This document shows, one piece after another, positions 15,840-29,800 of a stretch of 64,000 nucleotides of DNA. The notes beneath the pieces are model-generated. The model saw nothing but the letters and a program-made list of their open reading frames with translations. It had not been told where the DNA came from and made no database searches. The DNA is from Udeniomyces pyricola (Eukaryota > Basidiomycota > Tremellomycetes > Cystofilobasidiales > Mrakiaceae): assembly GCA_039545295.1 (NCBI GenBank), contig BCIK01000006.1, positions 988,048 to 1,052,047 of the forward strand, written 5' to 3'. The translations under genes were made by a program, and so were the position numbers. How positions within the stretch are numbered: the first letter of the stretch is position 1; each line of letters starts with the position of its first letter.

Positions 15840-16584
15840 TTCTGCATTGCTTGGGTTGAGTTGGGTAGGAGATGTGCGAGACCATTCTAGGAGAAATTTT
15901 AGAGCGCCGCATTGCGCTGGCCCTCTACCTCTTACCCCTCGCTTACACCTCCGATTTTGCTCTACGTCGCTTCGAACCCAGTCTCGGATCTTTCCTCTCA
16001 AGTTGCGTGAATCGAGGCGACCCATTAAGATTCAACAAAGTTGAGGTTCGATTTCAAAATCACACGACCGCAACCCATCTCTTCCTACGATCTTCCCTCG
16101 CTGTACCCTCTGCATGCATAGTGGTATTCGATCCGGTCTTGTTCCTCTGTTCCTTTCTTCAACCCAGCTTTTCTAATTTTTCTCCTTTTGGTTTGACTAT
16201 GGTCTTGTCTTCCTTCTGTGGGCTGTCTTCTAGACTTCTCACATCACAGCTTTTTCCTTTCTTCCTCTCTTTCCTTTGGCCACCTTTCAGCTCGGTTCTG
16301 CTTGCGACGTTTCACTTCGAATTCGTATACCAAATCTCCACTCTGTTCTACTTCTCGTATTTTTATTGTTCCTTTTCATCATGTTTTTCTTGTCTAGTAT
16401 GTTTATTCTGATCGTTCAAGCTGTCAAAGGAGCTACGTTCATGCAACGGTACAACCATAGACATTCGAGACTGAGCCAACAACGAGACCAAGGAACGCAA
16501 GACTACGGGCGAAACAGACTGGTATCTATAGTACACAAATCAACCTGAACAGTGCTCGCAGCTGCCTATGGTGCGTTCTGGCTG
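15840..16584. other. Convergent intergenic region
   Basis: Lies between MCM6 (+) and the PQ-loop gene (-). It is strongly pyrimidine-rich on the plus strand around 16130-16430. I see no supported gene; it probably holds 3' UTRs. Confidence 0.55.
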
Positions 16585-18881
16585 CTACCTCAACAACGGT
16601 TCTTGTTCCCCGCCTCCTTGACCCCCACCTGTACCATCGGCGGTAGTGTGAGTCCGCGCAAAATCTGCTCGCTCCACGACCGGCCGCCCGAAATCGTCCA
16701 GGCCAAGTCGAGTCTGGCGGTGTTTCCATGCGAGGCAGAGAAAAAGAAGGATGCTCTGTAAGAGACCGGTCATGGCGTACGGGAACCAAGCTTGAGGACG
16801 GGACGGAAGAGGTGCACAAGAAGAAGCGGAGGAAGAGAGAAGACCAAAGGGATGAGGAGAGCCATAAAAGCACAGAGGAAGAGGTCCATGAAAGGGAGAG
16901 GAGCGCAAAGAGGCCAAAAAGTGGAGGAAAGAGGTAATACAGGGTGAGTGAATCTGATGGGCCCAAACACCAAAAACACAGAAGAGCCATTGATACAAAA
17001 GAAATTCCCGCCCATTCAATTGTCGACTGTCTCCTTGTTTCTCCTGTTCTCGCCTTTTCTTGGAAAAAGACTTACAAGTCCAGCTCGTCTTCTCCCTCAT
17101 GGCTAACGAGAGCACAAACAGTACGGAACCTGGCACTTGGATGCACATTGTCGGAATAGATAAGGCACCAACAAACTTCTCGGTGAACGTCAGGTGTATT
17201 TGAGGGGCGTATTGAAAGAGAGCAAACACGGTCGCCAACAGGCCATGACTAGGCAGCCATGTTTCGCGGTCAATGAGGCGTCGTTGAATTGACAAAAGGT
17301 TGGAAAGAGAGGACAAGAGAATGTAGGTCAGTTTAGCATTTGATAGAAGGGTAGCGAAGAAGCGGAAAAGAGCGATAGGCAAATGTTCGAACATGGTGGC
17401 TATGCGTTGTAGCTTTGGGTGAGGTGAAGAAGCAGGAGTGGGTCGAGGGAGAGGCAGGTAGTTCAGAAGTGGGAGGATCAGAGAGAGAGTGATGATCCTG
17501 GTGTTATTCAGAGGATTCATAAGGGAGACAAGCAAGAATTTGGCGCATAAAGAGGACGATCAGGAAGTACGTTCATGGGACAAGATTCATGACAAAAGGT
17601 CAGGCGTATTAAGCAGATCGAGAAAGAAAAAGTTATAACAACGATATACGAAGAATATCAGCTTTATCTCTCAAAGCTGCAGCACTTGATGTTGTACAAT
17701 CCCCGAAGATCAAAAGAAGAAAGAGAAAAAAAGGGGGTTGGAGGGAAAGACTTACAGATGCGCCGCAACAATCGCCGCACACATCAACGAAATTTTCCAT
17801 AGGTGCGTCCTGCTCTTTCTCGGCTGCCGTTGTCGTTGACCCTCTCGAGTGGTGCTGCCAAGCGGTTTGGCAGAGGCAGACGATGAAAATGAAGGAATAA
17901 CAGGTACAGTATTAGGGACGGATGATGAAGGGGTGGGGGAGTCGAGATGCAGTGTGGAAGTTGATTGAGAAGGACTAGGAGGATAAGTCAAAGTATGCTT
18001 GAGGTTCGGCGGCAAGTAAACCAGGTAGAGGACAAAACTGAGACGGGATGAGTGAGTGTCAATGGGAGGAAAAGAAAGGAGCGGAAAATCAGAAAGAAAG
18101 CAGTGTCGGTCGTTGCAGATCGATCGATCGATTAGTTGATGAGTTTGAACGATCCCAAGGGCCAAGGAGTCAGGAGAGAGGTAACAAATTTGGGTGGATC
18201 CAGGTTGTGTTGACCTGCACTGTCGAGGTTCAGGAACATACATGAGCGAGAAGAGTAACCATTGCATTATCACTTGAATTAAGCCAAGATTGGTAATGAC
18301 GCAAGACGATTTAGACTTTAAGTATGGATTCGGGATTCCGATTTGATTCGGAGCGTGTGTGTATGAGTGTTCATGGGTGAGGTATGGAGAATGTACGAGG
18401 AGAGCACCAAAAAGGGTGATGTCAGCTAGGATTCGCTACAGGCAACGTTGAGCAACATCCTCCCATTCGCAGACTCACCAGAACCTCACAACACTTTACG
18501 CCACTCCACCCAAGTACAGCGACGTTGACGACGCCAAACGCACTACCCAAGCTGCCGAGTAGAAGGTAGTACGGTGAGAGTCCCTCGGAGGACGATGAAA
18601 GGATGATGCGGAGGTGTTGTGGAAGGTATGACACCACAAGACCAAGTATGAGGAATGTAGAGAGCAGTGTGGCCGGAAGAGAAGGGGGCTAGAGAAGAAC
18701 GAAAGACAGGAGGAGTGCGCGTAGAAAATGAAAGGAATGAAACGATTGGATCCCGCAGGATGGATTCACATCGGTTAACAGTCAAAGGAATCGGATAGGA
18801 AACAAACACATGCACAAATGGAATGGACCTTACAGGCTCACACATCTCCTTTGGGTATGGAAGCGGTGTGGAGAACAGCAT
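16585..18881 (-). CDS. PQ-loop repeat membrane protein
   Basis: Exons (minus): 18881-18834, 18688-18479, 18435-18242, 18037-17756, 17497-17076, 16790-16585; 453 aa. Two PQ-loop motifs are visible: SYLPQHLRI in exon 2, followed by SSEGLSPYYLLLGSLGS, and QYAPQIHLTF in exon 5, followed by VGALSIPTMCIQVPGS. These are the paired Pro-Gln turns of seven-helix PQ-loop proteins. A Ser/Thr/Pro-rich cytosolic insert separates the two halves. Known relatives include vacuolar/lysosomal cationic amino-acid exporters (Ypq/PQLC2) and MPDU1-like proteins, but the substrate cannot be read from sequence. The C-terminal tail ends in EPLLR, a possible acidic-dileucine sorting signal. Confidence 0.85.
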
Positions 18882-19623
18882 GGTCAATCAGCTGGTCTGA
18901 TAGGGTTGCAAAGCGGATGTATAGATGTCGAAGCAACCACGGATGAGTGGAAACTGTTATGTAGTAGTAGTAGTAGTAGTGTCGTAGTGGTAGCAGGACT
19001 ACTAGCAGCTGCTTGGTTGATGGTTGGGATCTGGGAGATGAGTTAATATCGATCAGGGGCATCGCACATATTGCTGGTTGGGTCACGTCACCATCCATCA
19101 CGCGCTCAATGATTATGTCATACGATATGTTATACAGTACTACTTCATCCATGACGATAGATACAACCTGCATGCATGTATACATATAGAGTCAACTCGT
19201 GATCCCTCGCGATCGATCTGGCTACTCGCGGCCAAATCCTTGAGCGGGCGGTGACCGGCGTACGGTCGGGCTCTTATATTTGCCCATGGTAAACATCCCT
19301 CTATAATACCCTGCGTGCCTTTTCGACGAGTCTACAAGCTACAAATGAAATCGGTATAAGGCTGGCCATTCATGACCACACCTTACATGTTATCAGCAGG
19401 TGACATTGTTGCACGATCACTCGATCTGAATATCAATCGAGTCGTCGGGTCCAAAAGCATCAGTCAACAGGTCGAACATGCTAAACAAAACAGCTTGAAA
19501 TCAATAATATCACAAAAATATCGACTCCCGCCATAGTTCCCCCTCTCCCCCCCCCCTCTCCCCACCCAATCGACGAAACCACTACATACTACATTCGCTA
19601 CCCTCGTGGCCGCCCCCAATCCT
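18882..19623. other. Intergenic region with GTA microsatellite
   Basis: Holds the promoter of the PQ-loop gene and the 3' flank of branchpoint-bridging protein. It contains a GTA microsatellite and TA-rich sequence around 19100-19190. I see no supported gene. Confidence 0.55.
18961..18980. repeat. (GTA)n microsatellite
   Basis: About 6.7 perfect GTA units, 80 bp upstream of the PQ-loop gene start. Confidence 0.9.
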
Positions 19624-22613
19624 TTACACTCCCGGCCCACCTGCCCCCTGAGGCGTACTGACGCTCGGCACGTTTGCCTGCCCTCCTCCTGCTCCTCCCG
19701 CAGCAGCAAGTGATGCATAATAGCTTTCGTAAGCACTCGCGCTTGGTTGAATACCGGCACCGGCACCAGCAACGGCGACGGCCCCAGCAGCACTGCCCCA
19801 TCCTCCTCCGCCTCCGGCAGCAGCAGCGGCAACGTTAGGATCAACCATGCCAGGGCCGTAGCTTGGGTATTGCTGCTGTTGGCTGTAGGAATTCGGCCCG
19901 CCAGGTCCGCCAAAATGAGGCGGCTGACCGTAACCTCCTCCTCCCGGTCCAGAGTAACCTCCCCCACCACCACCACCTCCACCAGGGTAGCCTCCTCCAT
20001 GCTGCTGCTGTTGGAAGTGGGAAGGTCCACCTCCCATTCCTCCACCATAACCACCGCCACCTCCGAATCCTCCTTGAGGGCCTCCACCGCCAAATCCACC
20101 ATGAAGCCCGCCGTGAGATTGAAAGCCGCCGTGTCGGTGGGCCTGACAAGGATGCAAGCATAATGGGCACCGATGATGAAGAGGCAAAGCGTCAGCCACA
20201 ACGTTCTTGTTGAAGTTGGGGTAGATTTCACACGCAAACGAGGAAAAGGCAAAGAGTGATAGGAACGAACCGGCGCAAGCCAATTGGCCGGATCTCTCCA
20301 TGGTGCCAACTTTTCAGGTCCACCTTGCTGGGGCCCACCCACTCCTGCACCCGCACTCATTCCCTGAGCTCCTCCGGCTCCTCCCTGCCCTCCAGCGGCC
20401 CCTCCAGCAGCCCAAGGCGGGGGCTTAGGGCGATCTCCACCTGTCGGGGTTGTTCCTCCGTCGGGTCCTTCAATCATCCCCGCGCTACCTCCCATGGCAG
20501 TCCCTCCGCCCTCGCCGAGCTCGCTCATGAGCGATGCATACTCGGCGTCAAAGTGCCCACCGGGACCATTTGGGTTGCGAGGGCCGCCGGCACCCATGGC
20601 ACCAGGGGGGCCTCCGCCTCGGGGCGCACGACAGTCGCGGGCCATATGACCCTAAGGAGGTAAATGAGCAGATATGAGAAAGAACAGGATCGAAAGAGAG
20701 GCGATCAGAAAGACGTCATATGTGCAGAACCACAAAATAAGGAGCTTGTGAGGGAAAGAGATCCCGTTGGTACGGCGGGGAAGCGAGCAAGCGGACGAGA
20801 ATAAGATCAACGTACAGCAGAGCCACAATTGTGGCAGATGATTCCAGCTGAGTAATTCCGCTGCTCGGGACAGTCCCATTTCTGGAGGGGTAGTGGTGTG
20901 AGGGGGAGGGGAGGGGAGGGGATAGGGAACAGGTCGAAGGGGGGGGGGGACAAGTATAACAGCGGAAAGAGAGAAGGAGAATGGGATATCAATAAAGAAG
21001 CATCGATGTGAGTGAAGGTTGTCTCTGCTTCGCACGCCGGATAAAACGCAAAACTTGGGCGGCACTAAATGCCGCAAGATCGCAAACCGATTCAAACAGA
21101 TTTCTCACTTTGTGGCCGAGTTCTCCGCAGTTGATGCAGACCTGGCCCTCGTCGTCTCGAAGCGTTCCATTGAGAGCCGCGAGCTCTCGAAGCTGATTCC
21201 GTTTGTGGTCGTTCTGACCTTCGGGCGTCGAGGCGGCCTAGTATAACATAAGAATGTGAAACACAAAGCCCACGAGATGAGAAAGAACACGACATGAGCG
21301 CAGATCGGACGTAGGCTGTCAGTTAAAAGCCATTGAGGGATTCCAACCGAGACAAGACGATAACTAGGGTAGGCGAAGAACGTACCGTAGCAATGACGGA
21401 GTTGATCAAGTTGACGCAAGCCCGAACCTTGACAGGATCGTCACCGGTGATGAGGCAGTGAAGGTCCTCATCAGCATCATCCGCCGTGTTCTCGGGACGT
21501 CCCTTGCCCTCCTTGACGCTACCCTTGCCTCGAATGCTGATCTTGGCTCCACTCTCGCGCTCCATCTTCTTGAGCGAGTTGCCTCGCGGTCCAACGAGGA
21601 GACCGAAAAAGTTGATCTCCGGGAATTCCTTGACAGGAATGTAGACTTTGTCCTGAGGACGGGCGTTGCGTTTTGCGGCATGGTAGTCAGTTGGAGGCTT
21701 GAAGGAAGGGTCGAGCTTGAGGGTCTTATCGATGAGTTTGAGTCGCTCTTCCTCAAGCTTCTTGCGGTATCGGACTTCACGCGTGTTTGTTCGGCGACCG
21801 TGAGCATCGTAAGTGGGAGGAGGCGAAGGTGATCTGATGCAGACAGCAGAATAGCGGACAGGACACGACACGGAAACAGTCAGCTCGAGTTTAAGGCACG
21901 ATTCTACGACGCGATCAGGGTTAAGAGTTGAGTGCGAGATAATGTACCTCTGTCGCTCCGGGGGGACAACATCGTTGGACCGAAGTTTGGCATTAATTTC
22001 CTCGACACGCATGCGCATCGCATACTGCTCGAGCTCAGTTTGGGAGACATTAGAACCTATGATAGCTGTCGGCATGGCAGGGTTCGCTCCCACAGGCTTT
22101 TCATCTCCCCATCGAGAGCGTCGCTTTCGAGGGGCATCTGTGGACGTGGAAAGAATACCGTCAATGCCAGCGCCATGAGGGCGACGATAAACGAGTCTGA
22201 ATATGAGTTGTAGCGAATAAAATGAAGACATCGAACGCACTAGGATCTTCGGGTGTCGGTGCCATTGAGGGAATTTCGTCTTCTCTTTCTCGCTTGACAG
22301 GAGTGCTCCCGTATGCACCATGCGTGGGAGGAGCTTGATGATCGCCATCGTTCCTGTAATCTATGCCACTGCTGGCGGGAGGAGCGCCCCCATAACCTGG
22401 TGGAGGCGGCACGGCGCCGTACCTGGGCTGTTCGTGTTGTTGTTGTTGAGTGTGTTGATGATGAGTAGGAGGGGGATATCCCCCTCCGCTACCGTACTGT
22501 TGTGGGGGTGAGAGGGCGGAAGCATCTCCCTCGGTCGGCGCGAGACCGAATCGACGGCGATTACCGAGGGGGACATCGTTCGTGCCAGAGGTAGAAGTCG
22601 CAGGCCGCCACAT
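19624..22613 (-). CDS. BBP: Branchpoint-bridging protein (SF1/BBP)
   Basis: Exons (minus): 22613-22241, 22137-21948, 21833-21386, 21237-21109, 20881-20816, 20651-20271, 20142-19624; 701 aa. SF1/BBP binds the intron branchpoint and bridges to U2AF in the early spliceosome. Visible in order: a Gln/Pro/Gly-rich N-terminus, [10 protein letters not shown] (the U2AF65-binding RW motif), the helix-hairpin region, a KH domain with the extended [15 protein letters not shown] loop, two zinc knuckles ([14 protein letters not shown] and CHNCGSAGHMARDC), and a long Pro- then Gly/Tyr/Gln-rich tail. Each knuckle is split across introns. It fits the unusually intron-dense genes here. The Gly-rich tail is longer than that of the yeast protein. 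Confidence 0.96.
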
Positions 22614-23886
22614 ACTTTCGAGTGGAGGCTCTGTGGCGTGAGCATAGCACGAAGCGCGCAGGCAATGGGAAAGAGGACCGACAAAGTAAGCGGGAGATAG
22701 GAGAGGTTAGGCGTAAGTGAAGTCACGCGCGATTCAGGTGGGGAAGAACAACGGAGTGGACACGCGTAAGACGTTAGGTAAAGATGAGTTAAAGGGAAGA
22801 GGAGCAGAAGAAGGGAAATGGAAGACCAGGTGATAACGGACGGGTTAGATTGTATGCAAACGACGATTATAGGCGATTGACGGAGGTCAGGGCGCGTTTG
22901 AGCGCGTTCGCGGTGAGTGGGAAGGTAAGTTTGGGATGAGTTTTGACGGAAAGAGAGAGCCGGTTGATTGAATGGTAAAGTTCAAGGTGGATCGGTTGAG
23001 TTGAGTGAGCGCGTAAGTGGTGAGTTGGGATAACGGTTTTCACAGGGCGAATGGACAAGAGCAAGAGGGAAAAGTAAGCTTCAATCTGATCGCGATGTGC
23101 AACGGAAGGGGGGAGAAAGGAAGGCCGGAAGAAGGGGGAGACATAGAGAGAGAAGAAAAGAGAAGAGAAAGGTGAAAGACCGCAAGGTGTTCAGCCTTGG
23201 GGATGCTCTGGTGTTTGTATGTGGGGTGAGCGATGGGAAAGATGATATACCTGATAAAAAGGACTAGGTGTGGGTGGAGGTGGAGACGGGGAGAAGGCAA
23301 GGGAGCACGGGATGATGGTCAGACGAAAAGAAGGCAAGCCGCATCACTCCACAGATGGCCTGATCATCATGAACATCATCCATAACCTACATAGCTTGAT
23401 CATGAGGGTCGAAGCGAATCCGATCCAAAGCACCGCCTTGACTCTTTTCAGGTCAAACAATATTAATCCGACTTTCTTGCTCCTTCACAGCCTGATAACT
23501 GCGGAGTCTTCCTAACGTCAGGGTACGACGTACGACATGGGGTTTCCCCTTATCTTCACAACGTCACGATCCGGGCGCGCGAGTTAGACTGCAGATACTG
23601 CCAGATAACTATCGGCGCGGCTTATTACCTGAATCACCTTCATGAGTCACGCACGTATCCGGTCCGTGCCGAGTCATCTCTGCGCTGTTTGAGACGATCG
23701 CGATATCTAAACGCGTGCGCTCCGCCAAAGTAACATCATCTAATGTACTGTCATACCCCAAACCCTCATCTTGCTTCATCGCGCGCGTAAGGATATTCCT
23801 TCTCAAACGGCTCATATACACAATCACCCGTCCTTCGATCCGACGCCCCTCCAAAGTATCCCCCTCTGCTCCTTCACAGAAACACT
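22614..23886. other. Divergent intergenic region
   Basis: 1.27 kb between the start of branchpoint-bridging protein (-) and the aminotransferase (+). Purine-rich on the plus strand over much of 22620-23350. It could hold 5' UTR introns for either gene. No conserved open frame seen. Confidence 0.55.
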
Positions 23887-26282
23887 ATGTCCAGCAACGA
23901 AGCCGACTACCCCATCGCTCTCGGCCGCCCATCACTCAACTTTGGCCACGCCATCCTCGACCTGTTTGCCTTCGGTCCAGGCTATGTCAATCTAAATCAT
24001 GGATCTTACGGATCCGTCTCGAGACCTGTCATGCAGGCCTGCAGGGAACTTGCAGACAAGATTGAGGCTAACCCGGATCTATTCATGAGGAGGTGAGCCA
24101 GGGGCTTGAGATGCCTCATGCACGCGTTTCTTTCATGCCAACCGCCAAATAGTAAGCTAAATCGACGACACGGATCGGGAACATATCCAGAACCTATCTT
24201 CCAATGCTCACGGACGTCCGACAACGTCTCGCTGACCTTGTCCACGCGCAACTTGATGACGTCGTTGTGACCCCATCGGCAACCCATGTCTGTACCGACT
24301 CTTTCCTGTTATTTGATGTCCCTTGCACGTACTGACTGAATTCTCTTCTCTCAATTTTTATGTTCTCTAGGCCATCAATACCATCACCCGATCGCTGACT
24401 TACGGTCCGGACGACATTTTGCTCGCGTATTCAACCTCGTATGGTGCGATCCTACAAACGCTTCGTTACACGTGCGATGCCAACCCGGGTGTGTCTCTCG
24501 AGATCATTCCACTCGAATTTCCATGTTCACATCAAGACATTGTCACAAAGACGGAAAATTGGATGCGCAAGTGGAATCTTGAAGGCAAAGGTGGACGAGT
24601 CAAGATGATTGTCATCGATGGGGTGGCCTCCATGCCGGGCGTGAGTAAGTCCATGTTCATGTCAGTCGAGGATCTGTACCTGACTTCCTTCATACCAGCT
24701 TGCTCTGACTTTGTATCTACCGATGCATCAGTCTTTCCTTGGCGCGACCTCGCTGCTCTTGCCCGACACTACAATATCCTGTCCCTGATTGATGGCGCTC
24801 ATCTCATCGGACAACTTCCGGTTGATCTTTCGCGTCTCCCTTCCGGCGAGCCTGTATGCGATTTCTTCGTTTCCAATGCACACAAGTGGCTTATGTCCCA
24901 TCGATCTACTGCCATGCTTTGGGTTGCGAAGCAGAAGCAGGAGCTCATTCGCACAAGCCTGCCCACAAGCTTCGACTAGTGAGTGACTGAGTGTCTTGGT
25001 TGACATGCAGCGAGAGAAGGAGCAGGAAACCCCATGTAAGCTCATATATGAATTTATGTCTGACTGTACTCTGGTAGCGAGTCGACTAAGTACCCTGGCA
25101 CTGGGAAGGGGCCATGGAGTTTTGTCAAGCAATTTGGTAAACCCACCTACTCTTATATGTCAACGGATCCTACACTCGGAAATTCCGTGTCTTATCAGAC
25201 CTCATAGAACAATGCTAATGATACGACGACCCTTCCCGTGTTCTATATGGGGTAGACTGGACATCTACGATCGGTAAGGCTGCTGAACATGAACCGCATT
25301 CGGTCCCTTTCATTTGCATCCGCGTACGCCAAGGTCCCTCACTCCATGTTGTAGGTTTATTTATTGATTGATTTGTTTTGATTTTGCATGCTATTGCTTC
25401 GTCCTCGATACACCCTTTACTTTCACAGACTTCATTCCCTACCTCTCTGTCGCCCCAGCGCTTGATTTCCGTGCGTCTCTTGGTGGAGAGCACGCTATCA
25501 TCGAATATTGTCACAACCTTGCCATTCAAGGCGGTCACCGAGTCCTTGACATTTTCAAGAGCGAAGGAAAAGAAGCAGGGGAAAGATGGTCAGAGGTCTT
25601 GGAGAATGAAGGGAATGAATTGACAGCTAGTATGGTAAGACATCCTTTTTGTGTGATGAAGTCGCTTGTTTGAATCATCGCATGGTTTCTAAAAGTGGCC
25701 TACATATCATTGATTTGTTGCCTTCCTCGAACTCCTCATAGGTCAATATTTCTCTTCCTTTGCCTCCGATCACCTCCCACTCCCCACCGATTTCGAAAAC
25801 GACCCTCGCCAAACAATACCGATTCTTCGAAGACTCTCTCTTCGAGGCGAATTGCTTTGCCGCTACATATGCTCATGCAGGTCGTTGGTGGTACGTGTAA
25901 TCTTTGGGCTTCATTTTCTCTACTGTCTTGGTAGATAGCGCTGCGTGTCACTTGTTTTTCGCTCTCAGCTCTTAATTTACTCTTGTTCAAGACCTTGCTC
26001 GTGCATATGATCATTGACATTCTCTCATTTTCCTTTGTGCTGGCGTTTTAATAATTTTCCTTCAATCACAGGATCCGATGCTCTGCCCAGATCTGGAATG
26101 AGCTTGCCGACTTTGATGTTGTTGCGAGGACGCTCGTCCAGGCTTGTGAGCAGATCACGGACGGCTCATGGGATCGACGAAACCCAGATGTTATCAAGGC
26201 GGCCGAGGAGGTCGAGGATGGAGGCAAGACGCCAGCAAACGGAATTCCGAGTGAAGAGAAAGCATCTATTGTGATGGATTAG
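23887..26282 (+). CDS. Class-V aminotransferase-fold PLP enzyme (isopenicillin-N-epimerase / Egt2-like C-S lyase)
   Basis: Exons: 23887-24092, 24191-24287, 24371-24644, 24732-24978, 25078-25136, 25256-25273 (18 nt), 25429-25634, 25742-25890, 26072-26282; 488 aa. A fold-type I PLP enzyme. VNLNHGSYGS near the N-terminus, ENWMRKW, SLIDGAH (Asp213 for the pyridine nitrogen) and SNAHKW (Lys244 as the likely Schiff-base lysine) follow the isopenicillin N epimerase-like family. Fungal hercynylcysteine sulfoxide lyase (Egt2) of ergothioneine synthesis belongs to this family and shares the NHGSYG start, so that role is plausible. A general cysteine desulfurase-like role cannot be excluded. There is no targeting peptide, so it is probably cytosolic. 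No Egt1 lies in the window. Confidence 0.87.
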
Positions 26283-26836
26283 ACATACTGTTTGCATGGG
26301 CTTTAATTCGGAGCTTGGAGTGAAGAGAATTGTTGGGCGGATCCGATTGAAGGTGATTCATGGTCATATATATATATGTGTATTGAAGAGTCAAACGCGT
26401 GTTGCTGCATACATCAACATACATATATATGTGTGCTATAGTGTTTATTGTAATTGGGAGCTCTGACCTCGGCCGTGTCCTGGGTCGCGCTTCGGCCTCT
26501 TCCGTTGGCCTGCATTCACCCTCGTTCGCTCCCACCATCTTCATCGTCCCCTGGCTTTCATAGCCTCTCTGATCCATTGCGTCTGCTCTCTTCGACCGAT
26601 ATCTCGCCCTAGCGGCATGCTCTAGACGTTTGCTCTCTCATTTCCTGCCGCTCTGTCTTTCCTTGTCCTTTGAAATCCTTCGTGAGCTCTCCAGACTGTC
26701 CGCCAGGCCCGCAGGGACCCCTCGTAAAGCGTGGCTTGCTGTCGCTATTGCCGGCGCTCATCATACGGTTTGGACTGACCTTCTTGTCCATCGATTTTGC
26801 TCCACCACCTCTTTCGCAGTCACTGCTTTCAGCATC
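26283..26836. other. Tandem intergenic region
   Basis: Between the aminotransferase stop and the sorting nexin start. It contains short AT dinucleotide runs near 26368 and 26425 and the promoter of the next gene. An open frame joins the sorting nexin from 26630 but lacks an ATG before 26837. Confidence 0.55.
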
Positions 26837-29800
26837 ATGGGGCTTGTGACCATAAGCTTGGTTGTTCTCGTCGCACTCCTCCTCCTTCAACGGGCGACGA
26901 TCTACCTTATCCCACTCTCATCCATCCTTCTCCTACTTCCCCCTGCAATTCTTCTTACCGTCTTTGCATCTATCCCGCTCAGCATTCTCTTCGGACTCTG
27001 CTTTGAAGCTAGAAAGAAGTCGTCCTTGACCCAACGACTCTGCATTGCTTTGCGACCTTTGGCATTTTCGACACCAGCAGCTTGGTCCGTCGTCAATCAC
27101 AAGACATCTTGGTCTGCACGGCGACCACTTCTACCCATCCATCTTTCACTACCTTCCGATCTTGCAAACTCTCTCGAAGCCCTCCTCCATAAGATCATCG
27201 ACGAATTTGTCATTTCATGGTTCGCTCGCATTTCGCCGGACCCAGCGTTCCCGGCTGAACTTGATGAAACGATTCGACACGCTCTGGGACGCATCATCGA
27301 TCGACTGGATGCGACCGATCTTCCATCCCTTGTCGTTTCCAAAATCATTCCACACGTCACATCTCATCTTGTCTCCTCGCACAACGCTGAGCGGACCCTT
27401 CGCGGGCCCAACCACGCTCGACCATCCTCCTCTGCTCGCGCCACCGATACAGCCGAAGACCTCTTTCTTTCTCAAGCATACTCTCCCGGCACGCTTCACC
27501 CAGCCATATCACCCTCCACCCTCGACACTCGCCCAGCTCAGGAAGCGCATCTACGCGGTCTTGTTGAGGGCATCCTCTCCATTGTGCTTCCAAAGCGCGA
27601 AGCTGGTTCAAAAGCCGTGGCAATCATCGCAAGGGAAATCGTCTCGTGCGCGATTCTGATGCCAATCGTCGATGTGATGTCTGATCCTGATTTTTGGAAC
27701 AAGATGCTAGATGAACAGGTGTGTTCTTGTCACTAGCAAACCGATACTGAGCTGACGGACTAAGAAAAATGATGCAAAGGATCACGAAAACAACGTCACC
27801 CTAACAACTGATGACATTGCATCATGCCTTTTTGCGACTTTTTCCTTCGCTCCAATCATACGCTTCCATCATTCACAGGCTGGTAATTACATCCGGCAGC
27901 AAAAACTTGTTTCGCAACTTCGATCAGCTCTCGACCAAACTATCTCGGGTCCATCTTCTCAGTCCATCTCCCCTCGCTCCAATGACGCGACTCTTTCCCA
28001 CAAGCATCTCGATCACGACTCCCGAATTATCACCGCTGCGGCCCGTGACTTGAACACGTCCCCGACTCATAAGCCCAGTATCTCATCGCATACATCACCC
28101 AAATCATTTCAGAGTTTCGTTCGTGGCATCGGTCGTATGACGAGCTTGATGGATCTCCGCCGGTTAAGGAACGATCTCGGAGGTGAAATTCGCAAGACTA
28201 AAGGAACCCTCGAAAGTCTTCATCAACAATCACAAGGAGTTGGCCTCTCCAGCACGAGCACGAGCAACAATGATAATCAGCATAGACCCGAAATCCTGAG
28301 AGCTCATCTCGAGCGACTCTATCAAGCTCGAGCCAAGACGGAGCGACAAATCCTCAAGCTCTCCAGTGGGAGCACTGCGAGCTCCTTGGACCCTCGCTCT
28401 GCACCTACTCTTTCCCCATCTCACAATTCTCCGGCCAAAAATTTCGGAGGAGGAATCAACAATGGCGGTGTCAGCGGGGGCCTCAATAGTATCCTCGGCA
28501 GTGGTGCTATTGGCGGTATTAAAGGGGGTTCCACCTCGTCCATCGCCATCAATACCAATATGTCTCCCCTGGCCGTTAACTCTAGCAAGCTATCCTCCGT
28601 GACCCCATCTCCCAGCCATAAGCTTGATCTCCGCGAGGTCCTGCGCAACCCCAGCACAGTCGGCTACTTTTTGGAGTGGATGGAGAGGCGAGGTAGGATG
28701 GTGTTGGTGCAGTTCTGGTTGATTGTGGAGGGATTCAAGGACCCTCTAGATGGAGAAGAAGATGAGAACGAAGAAAGCCAAGGCACTTGGCACAAGAGCA
28801 GGAGGGATGGGCTCGTGGCGGGCGAGGATGAGAAAGCAATCAAGGTGGATGCCGACAAGAAGGCAGCAGAAGCTGTCGCGATGGCGAGGGAAGATATGAG
28901 GGCCGTATGGGAAGGGTATTTCGAGGTCGATATGCTCGGGGATGAAATTGTCGAAAAATTTGGCGGCGATGTGAGAAAGTTCGTGCTTGGTCGTGATGAA
29001 AAGGGTCTGACCCAGGCAAGGAAGAGGTTAGTCCCAATCTTCCTTTAGATGCGAAGTATGATCTGACGTGTAGATGCGGAGCTGACGGTAGTCCGCCTTA
29101 CTGTCATCGTGTTCCATATCACTGCTTCGACTATGCTTTGGCAACTCCCTTTCCCATCACTGGTCTACTGGTCCTGTAAGCTTGTTCATGGCCCAACGGT
29201 CTGTCTACACGACCCTCCTCGAGGATTATTTCCCGCAGTTCAAGTCGAGCGACCTTTACTTCAAGGCCCTTTCCAGTACCTCTCCTCTCTCTTCTTTACC
29301 GCCTACGACACGTCTCCCAGCACCTCTTATACCAGCTCTACAAACTTCGACAGTTCCGCATCGTCAGAAGACCTTGGCCCCCCCGCTGCTGGAGATCTCA
29401 GCATCGAGCCTATCTCACCCTCATACAGCAAATCCAAGGTCGGAAACGCCCCCTTTGCCTGGTTCCCAACCGACTTCGCCCTCGCCTTCGAATTCATCTT
29501 CATTATTCTCAACCCGCACACGGGGAGGAGCAGAGACCAAGGTGGTACGATCACTTCTCCATCAAGCATCTTCTTCCATTAGTGTCCCTCAGGTATCGTT
29601 GGGAGCTCCCAATTTCGACAAGAAAATCATGAGACATGACACATGGTCAGCAACCGCCATCCCGGCAGCCTCATCGTCCCCTTCCCCTGACTCTTCAACC
29701 AATACCCTCGCCACATCCTTATCCGTTGCATCGTTAGTCTCGCCGTCGAAATTCCATCCAGCCATGCATCGAGCGGCTACAAGCCCTGTCGCGACCATTC

